A stretch of 64,000 bases of DNA from Candidatus Chryseobacterium colombiense (GTDB lineage Bacteria; Bacteroidota; Bacteroidia; Flavobacteriales; Weeksellaceae), in contig CP119310.1 of NCBI GenBank assembly GCA_029203185.1, positions 2,734,001 through 2,798,000 of the forward strand, given 5' to 3'. Shown piece after piece: positions 59,882-64,000 of this stretch (positions are counted from its first letter, which is position 1; every line of letters starts with the position of its first letter). The notes beneath the pieces were generated by a model that made no database searches, was not told the origin of the DNA, and saw only the letters and a list, made by a program, of their open reading frames with translations. A program made the position numbers and the translations under genes.

Positions 59882-60790
59882 TTACTTCCATTTATTCCAT
59901 TTGGAATCGATATACTTCGGCGCAAAAACAATCATAAGCTGTTTTAAATCACCCAACATGACTCCTCCGTTGTTATTGGAATTGAAAATATTGAAAATTT
60001 CATCATTTTTAGCTTCAATAAAAATGTTGAAAGCATAGTTCTGCTGGAAATTGTTTTCATATGCTTTTAACTGCATTAAGGCGTCAAAAATAGCCTTTTT
60101 AGAAGGATTCTGGTCCTGATTGTAAAGCCCGTCCAATCCGATTCTATGATAGGTATAAAAAGTATTTCTTAATTGATTGGTATTAGAATTCAGTAATGTA
60201 CTGATCAGATTCCCTCTTGTTCTGGGACCTTCTGTTCCTAACTGAGACCAGCCTTCGTAATTTCTGTTCTGAGAGTTCTGAGCAATCTGCTGTGCTTTTG
60301 TAAACCACTGAGTTCCTCCCATTGCCTGAAAGCTATCCGCATCATATCCCAAAATCAGATACACATAAAAGCTGATGACATCAATCAGATTTTTTCCGGA
60401 AAATTGGCGCTCATTAAAAATAAGGTTTTCATTTTCCACATATTCGAACCCGAATTTTGTATCCTGAACATTAAGCAATGGAGATTCATAGTTGGTATTG
60501 AATACGGGACGAACTGCCTGTACAACGATACTTCCTTTATAATTATTTCCGTCTTTCTCGCTGATAATGATCGCAAAATTTGATTTAATTTTTTCAAAGT
60601 TTTGTAATTTTTTCCCTGTCCAGCTCGTATTGTTGATAAAATCTCTAAGACTTTTTTCCAGTGTTTTATACACCTGCTGATTACTTCCTCCCATCTGCTG
60701 AGCATTAATCTGAACCGTAGAAAGCAGTTCCTGTGAAAAGCTAAAGTTAAATAGGAAAAATATAAAAAATATGCTTAAAATTCTTTTCAT
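59882..60790 (-). CDS. DUF4835-family envelope protein
   Basis: A 302-residue protein with a signal peptide (MKRILSIFFIFFLFNFSFSQ). Recognisable DUF4835 segments include DFINNTSWTGKKLQNFEKIK, a conserved WFTKAQQIAQNSQNR and the Trp-containing YEGWSQLGTEGPRTRGN. The family is common in flavobacteria beside coaBC and recN, and some annotations link it to T9SS as PorD, which I cannot confirm here. It lies 37 bases after coaBC and 71 bases before recN, same strand. No enzymatic motif is seen. Confidence 0.85.
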   Translation of the reverse strand: MKRILSIFFIFFLFNFSFSQELLSTVQINAQQMGGSNQQVYKTLEKSLRDFINNTSWTGKKLQNFEKIKSNFAIIISEKDGNNYKGSIVVQAVRPVFNTNYESPLLNVQDTKFGFEYVENENLIFNERQFSGKNLIDVISFYVYLILGYDADSFQAMGGTQWFTKAQQIAQNSQNRNYEGWSQLGTEGPRTRGNLISTLLNSNTNQLRNTFYTYHRIGLDGLYNQDQNPSKKAIFDALMQLKAYENNFQQNYAFNIFIEAKNDEIFNIFNSNNNGGVMLGDLKQLMIVFAPKYIDSKWNKWK

Positions 60791-60827
60791 TGTTTATTTA
60801 AAAATTGAGAACGGAAATTTATAAAAA

Positions 60828-62030
60828 TTATTTTAATAGCTGATTTTCAATAAAGTTGAAAATATCTTTAGCCACTTCGTCTTTAGATTTCAGATCAAAC
60901 TCTGTTTTCTCCGTTTTTGTAAAGATTTTTATTTTATTGGTATCGTTTTTAAATCCTGCTCCTTTGTCCCTCAAAGAATTCAGGATAATCATATCCAGAT
61001 TTTTCTTTTCTAATTTTCCTTTGGCATTTTCTTCTTCATTCTGAGTTTCCAAAGCAAATCCCACCAAAAACTGATGATTCTTTTTCTCTCCCATTGTTTT
61101 CAGAATATCCGGATTTTTAATGAGCTCTATGGTTAAATTATCATCATTTTTTTTAATCTTCTCTTTCGCCACTTCTTTCGGTGCATAGTCTGCTACTGCA
61201 GCACTTGCAATCGCAATATCAACTTTTTCATAGAACTGAAACACCTGTTCAAGCATTTCCCTTGCGGAGGTTACTCTATGGATTTCGATAGTATGAATAT
61301 TTGTTTTTTCAGAACTCGGTCCGGAAATCAGAATCACTTTTGCTCCTCTTTTTGCCGCTTCTTCAGCCAGAGAAAATCCCATTTTTCCCGAAGAATGATT
61401 CCCAATAAAACGAACAGGATCTATTGCTTCATAGGTTGGTCCCGCTGTAATAAGAACTGTTTTACCTTCTAAGGATTTATTTTGATCCGAATCAAAAAAT
61501 TCTTCAATTTTTTTTACGATAGTTTCCGGTTCTGCCATTCTTCCCTGTCCTATCAAACCACTCGCCAATTCACCGCTTTCAGCCGGAATAATATAATGTC
61601 CGTAGCTTTCTGCCAATTCAAGATTTTTCTTTGTAGAGGGATGCTGATACATATCTAAATCCATTGCAGGAGCAATAAATACAGGACATTTTGCAGACAT
61701 ATAGGTCGCGATCAGTAAATTATCACAGGTTCCGTGAACCATTTTTGACAGTGTATTGGATGTGCAGGGAGCAACAATTATTACATCTGCCCACAAAGCG
61801 AGCTCTACATGGCTATTCCAGGTTCCGTTATCTCCATAAAAATCTGTGTAAACAGGTTTCTTTGATAAGGTAGAGAGGCTCAATTTTGTAACAAAATTTT
61901 CTGCATCGGGAGTCATGATAACCTGAACTTCCGCTCCTTTTTTCACAAAATCTCTTATTAAAAAATGAATTTTGTAAGCTGCAATTCCTCCAGAAACGGC
62001 GATTAGTATCTTTTTGCCGGAAACACTCAT
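60828..62030 (-). CDS. coaBC: Bifunctional phosphopantothenoylcysteine decarboxylase / phosphopantothenate-cysteine ligase CoaBC
   Basis: A 400-residue coenzyme A biosynthesis enzyme. The CoaC half begins KKILIAVSGGIAAYK (FMN-binding) and has the active-site His region FYGDNGTWNSHVELALWADV and APAMDLDMY. The CoaB half starts near residue 190 (GKTVLITAGPTYEAIDPVRF) with HSSGKMGFSLAEEA and NPDILKTMGEKK. The length matches the usual fusion. It lies between rpoZ (124 bases with a hairpin) and DUF4835 (37 bases). Confidence 0.96.
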   Translation of the reverse strand: MSVSGKKILIAVSGGIAAYKIHFLIRDFVKKGAEVQVIMTPDAENFVTKLSLSTLSKKPVYTDFYGDNGTWNSHVELALWADVIIVAPCTSNTLSKMVHGTCDNLLIATYMSAKCPVFIAPAMDLDMYQHPSTKKNLELAESYGHYIIPAESGELASGLIGQGRMAEPETIVKKIEEFFDSDQNKSLEGKTVLITAGPTYEAIDPVRFIGNHSSGKMGFSLAEEAAKRGAKVILISGPSSEKTNIHTIEIHRVTSAREMLEQVFQFYEKVDIAIASAAVADYAPKEVAKEKIKKNDDNLTIELIKNPDILKTMGEKKNHQFLVGFALETQNEEENAKGKLEKKNLDMIILNSLRDKGAGFKNDTNKIKIFTKTEKTEFDLKSKDEVAKDIFNFIENQLLK

Positions 62031-62095
62031 TGAGTTTTATTTTTTTGAATCACTAATTTACTTATTTTTCCCATAACAGCCATTATATAAAATAG

Positions 62096-62133
62096 CAAAG
62101 GTCATAAAGAAACTGTTTTCTTTATGACCTTTG
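62096..62133 (-). terminator. Long hairpin after rpoZ
   Basis: CAAAGGTCATAAAGAAA / TTTCTTTATGACCTTTG pair perfectly over 17 bases with a 4-base loop, 22 bases after the rpoZ stop. The following T-run is weak, so partial readthrough into coaBC is possible. Confidence 0.65.
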
Positions 62134-62154
62134 TATATTTAAAATACCAGATGA

Positions 62155-62478
62155 TTATTTTCTATCTTCTGTTTTTCTGAAGTATACATCATCATTTAAC
62201 CATTCTTCAATTGCAATAGAAGTTGGCTTTGGAAGTTTTTCATAGTGTTTAGAGATTTCAATCTGCTCTCTGTTTTCAAAAACTTCTTCCAATGTAGAGT
62301 TGTGAACAGCAAATTCATCCAGTTTGTTGTGCAATTCTGTACGAATTTCTGCATTGATCTGCTCTGCTCTTTTTCCCATGATAACAATAGCTTCATAGAT
62401 TGAACCTACTTTATCTTCAATCTTGTCTTTATCGTAAGTAATTGTATTTACTTCTGCTTTTGTATCTTTTACGCTCAT
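62155..62478 (-). CDS. rpoZ: RNA polymerase omega subunit (Bacteroidota type)
   Basis: A 107-residue protein starting MSVKDTKAEVNTITYDKDK. It shows the omega/Rpb6-like core GSIYEAIVIMGKRAEQIN with helices flanking it, and a charged C-terminus (EWLNDDVYFRKTED). It helps assembly of RNA polymerase. It is placed between bamD (42 bases) and coaBC, the usual flavobacterial order. It has only modest similarity to proteobacterial omega, as expected. Confidence 0.85.
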   Translation of the reverse strand: MSVKDTKAEVNTITYDKDKIEDKVGSIYEAIVIMGKRAEQINAEIRTELHNKLDEFAVHNSTLEEVFENREQIEISKHYEKLPKPTSIAIEEWLNDDVYFRKTEDRK

Positions 62479-62520
62479 TTTGAGAAATTTATTTTATTTT
62501 TAAGATGGCAAATTTACAAA

Positions 62521-63516
62521 TTATCTTTGAATTTTGAAAGTCGCTGCAGGCGGAGGTGTTTGAAGTGCCGCACTATCCCTTTGAATCTGCATTGCTTTTT
62601 TCTCAGCAGAAACCTGATCTTTCAGCTGCTGCTCTGTCTTTGCCTTGTCTGCAAGCTTAGCCGCTTCCTTCTTTTGTCTCTCGGTAAGAGTAGCAATTCT
62701 TGCTTCAGTATTTTTCTTTACAACAGCAAAATCTTTCTTATCTCTTTCCAGTTTTTGTCTAAGATCTAAAGCCGTTTTTGCATATTCTGTATTTGGCATT
62801 TCTTTTTCTACCTGTCTTGTAAAAGAAAGTGCACTTTCAATACGCTCCTCTTTCAAATCATATACAGACCTAGCAGCTAATTCATATCGGGACTTCATGA
62901 TAAAGTCATAAATCTTCGGACGAAGTTTTGTCCCTGGGAAGTCTTCCAAAACATTTTCCAACGCAACATTGGCAGCTTTGTAATCTCCCATTTTGAAATA
63001 TTGTCTTGCGTTTTCGTATGCCTTAAATTCTAATTTATACGAAAGCTCTTCAATAAGTGTGTTGATATTTTTCGATCTTTCAGAGTTAGGATAATTATTT
63101 AAGAAATCCTGAAGCTCATTAATAGCCAGTTCTGTACTGGACTGATCCAGATTATAGTCCATAGACCCTTCATAGTAGCACAAAGCAGACATATATGCCG
63201 CCTCTTCTGCTCTAGGATCTTTAGGGAAACTTACTGCAAAATTTTTAAACTGATGCCCTGCAAGTTTATAGCTCTTATCATAATAGTTTGCATAAGCCGT
63301 ATTGAAACCTACGTTAGGAAAGTCATCCGTACCTGCTACCAGATTGGTAAGTCTATCATAAAGAGCCAACGCATTTTTCCACTTCTTCTTTGCAAAATTT
63401 TCGTTTGCCGCCTTTAAAATGTAGTTTTTATCAGCACTTCTCATAGCTCTTTCCTGCTGGCTCACACATGATACAACAACAGATAGTGCAAAAAGACCTA
63501 AAATATATTTTTTCAT
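62521..63516 (-). CDS. bamD: Outer-membrane assembly lipoprotein BamD
   Basis: A 331-residue lipoprotein. The signal peptide ends at LFALSVVVSCVSQQ, a lipobox. TPR-type repeats follow (KKWKNALALYDRLTN, DKSYKLAGHQFKNFAVSFP, EEAAYMSALCYYEGSM), typical of BamD. The C-terminal 70 residues are an extended Lys/Ala-rich coiled coil (EARIATLTERQKKEAAKL). With BamA it assembles outer-membrane beta barrels. A TAnnTTTG element lies 48 bases upstream. Confidence 0.92.
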   Translation of the reverse strand: MKKYILGLFALSVVVSCVSQQERAMRSADKNYILKAANENFAKKKWKNALALYDRLTNLVAGTDDFPNVGFNTAYANYYDKSYKLAGHQFKNFAVSFPKDPRAEEAAYMSALCYYEGSMDYNLDQSSTELAINELQDFLNNYPNSERSKNINTLIEELSYKLEFKAYENARQYFKMGDYKAANVALENVLEDFPGTKLRPKIYDFIMKSRYELAARSVYDLKEERIESALSFTRQVEKEMPNTEYAKTALDLRQKLERDKKDFAVVKKNTEARIATLTERQKKEAAKLADKAKTEQQLKDQVSAEKKAMQIQRDSAALQTPPPAATFKIQR

Positions 63517-63564
63517 ATAAAAAATTCAACAGTTTTCGGATTTTACAGCCGATTTACTAATTTG

Positions 63565-63572
63565 CAAAAATA
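63565..63572 (-). promoter_or_regulatory. Probable -7 promoter element for bamD
   Basis: TATTTTTG on the minus strand matches TAnnTTTG, 48 bases before the bamD ATG. Confidence 0.45.
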
Positions 63573-63619
63573 TAACTTTTTTACCAAAAGATTTTTTTTT
63601 ATGATTATTTAACGTAATT

Positions 63620-64000
63620 TTAGTCTGCAGCGTATCCTAAAATGGCAAAAACACTTAATAAGAGATTCATTCTGATTTTTTTCTCTGCTTCTTTTACATA
63701 GGTCTCGTCATCTTTGTGAGGTACATACAGTTCATAGAAATTTCTGTTTCTGATCACAAATAATGTAGAACCGATAATAGTGGTTAAAATATCTTCAGGT
63801 TTAGGAGTAAAAGTAAATACCCCGGAAGCAACTCCTTTCTTAATGACCTCATCTATTTTTCTTACAAAAAGCTGGTAGAAATCCAGCAGTTCATCTTTTA
63901 AATTATCGGTATGCCTAAGTTCCTGAGTTACGAAACCGTGAAAATAATTATATTTAAAAAGCTGGGTTACGATAAATTTAATCATCTCTTTCATCTGCAT
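63620..64000 (-). CDS. TetR/AcrR-family regulator, C-terminal part (cut by window edge)
   Basis: The last 126 codons of a longer gene; the N-terminal helix-turn-helix part lies beyond base 64000. The visible region is all-helical (LLDFYQLFVRKIDEVIKKG, VFTFTPKPEDILTTIIGSTL), which fits the ligand-binding domain of TetR regulators. It ends LLSVFAILGYAAD. It lies 103 bases upstream of bamD on the same strand. Without the DNA-binding half the assignment is tentative and no target can be suggested. Confidence 0.65.
   Translation of the reverse strand: MQMKEMIKFIVTQLFKYNYFHGFVTQELRHTDNLKDELLDFYQLFVRKIDEVIKKGVASGVFTFTPKPEDILTTIIGSTLFVIRNRNFYELYVPHKDDETYVKEAEKKIRMNLLLSVFAILGYAAD

Overview
The window is ordinary-looking chromosome of an AT-rich Bacteroidota, almost certainly class Flavobacteriia and most likely Chryseobacterium or a close relative. 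The evidence is: type IX secretion (T9SS) C-terminal sorting tails on two secreted proteins; Bacteroidota-type promoter elements (TAnnTTTG) in front of many genes, with no clear Shine-Dalgarno sequences; lineage-specific families (DUF4835, DUF5687, DUF4251, FISUMP); the flavobacterial block bamD-rpoZ-coaBC-DUF4835-recN; and a short GG-leader peptide of a type I associate with Chryseobacterium. The genus is inferred. I found no tRNA, rRNA, CRISPR array, transposase or prophage gene. Both edges cut genes: asnB at base 1 and a TetR-type regulator at base 64000.

Layout. 1-4.7 kb: surface-polysaccharide genes on the minus strand (GT-C-like membrane protein, a small unknown protein, glycosyltransferase, flippase, asparagine synthetase-type protein). 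4.7-10.1 kb: an HdrB-like and a membrane HdrC-like iron-sulfur pair, an MlaD/MCE protein and a PpiD-like chaperone. 10.3-14.0 kb: Lon and an AI-2E-family permease. 14.0-19.6 kb: a cysteine-rich double-glycine peptide, DoxX, acyl-CoA dehydrogenase, a DUF4349 lipoprotein, a TraB/GumN protein, and an ECF sigma factor with a membrane partner. 19.7-26.6 kb: pgi, folD, queE, a sugar-phosphate transferase, mlaE, mlaF and a small barrel protein. 26.6-31.4 kb: M48 protease, DUF4251 lipoprotein, MeaB GTPase, two tandem monoheme cytochrome-like lipoproteins and a dipeptide epimerase.

31.4-35.9 kb is the least routine part. RtcB-type RNA ligase, release-factor homologue PrfH and an overlapping TPR protein lie in one minus-strand run, a candidate repair-and-rescue module for damaged RNA or ribosomes. 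Copies of a dispersed inverted repeat flank rtcB, one of them inside the rtcB-prfH spacer. Upstream are a second long palindrome and a short transcription unit with its own promoter-like element and terminator, which could be a small RNA or encode a 25-residue peptide.

35.9-48.4 kb: methylmalonyl-CoA mutase (partner of MeaB 6.4 kb away), prolyl oligopeptidase, a small surface protein, prfA, a secreted GH13 amylase, a secreted FISUMP protein and a divergent AraC regulator. 48.5-54.5 kb: a small His-tailed membrane protein, class I and class II fumarases transcribed divergently, and an ECF sigma / membrane protein / barrel protein set. 54.7-64 kb: Dyp peroxidase, an ABC exporter pair, recN, DUF4835, coaBC, rpoZ, bamD and the TetR fragment.

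Start codons: for many genes an upstream TTG extends the frame, but the first ATG coincides with a clean signal peptide, lipobox or family N-terminus, so I used the ATG and say so in the entry.
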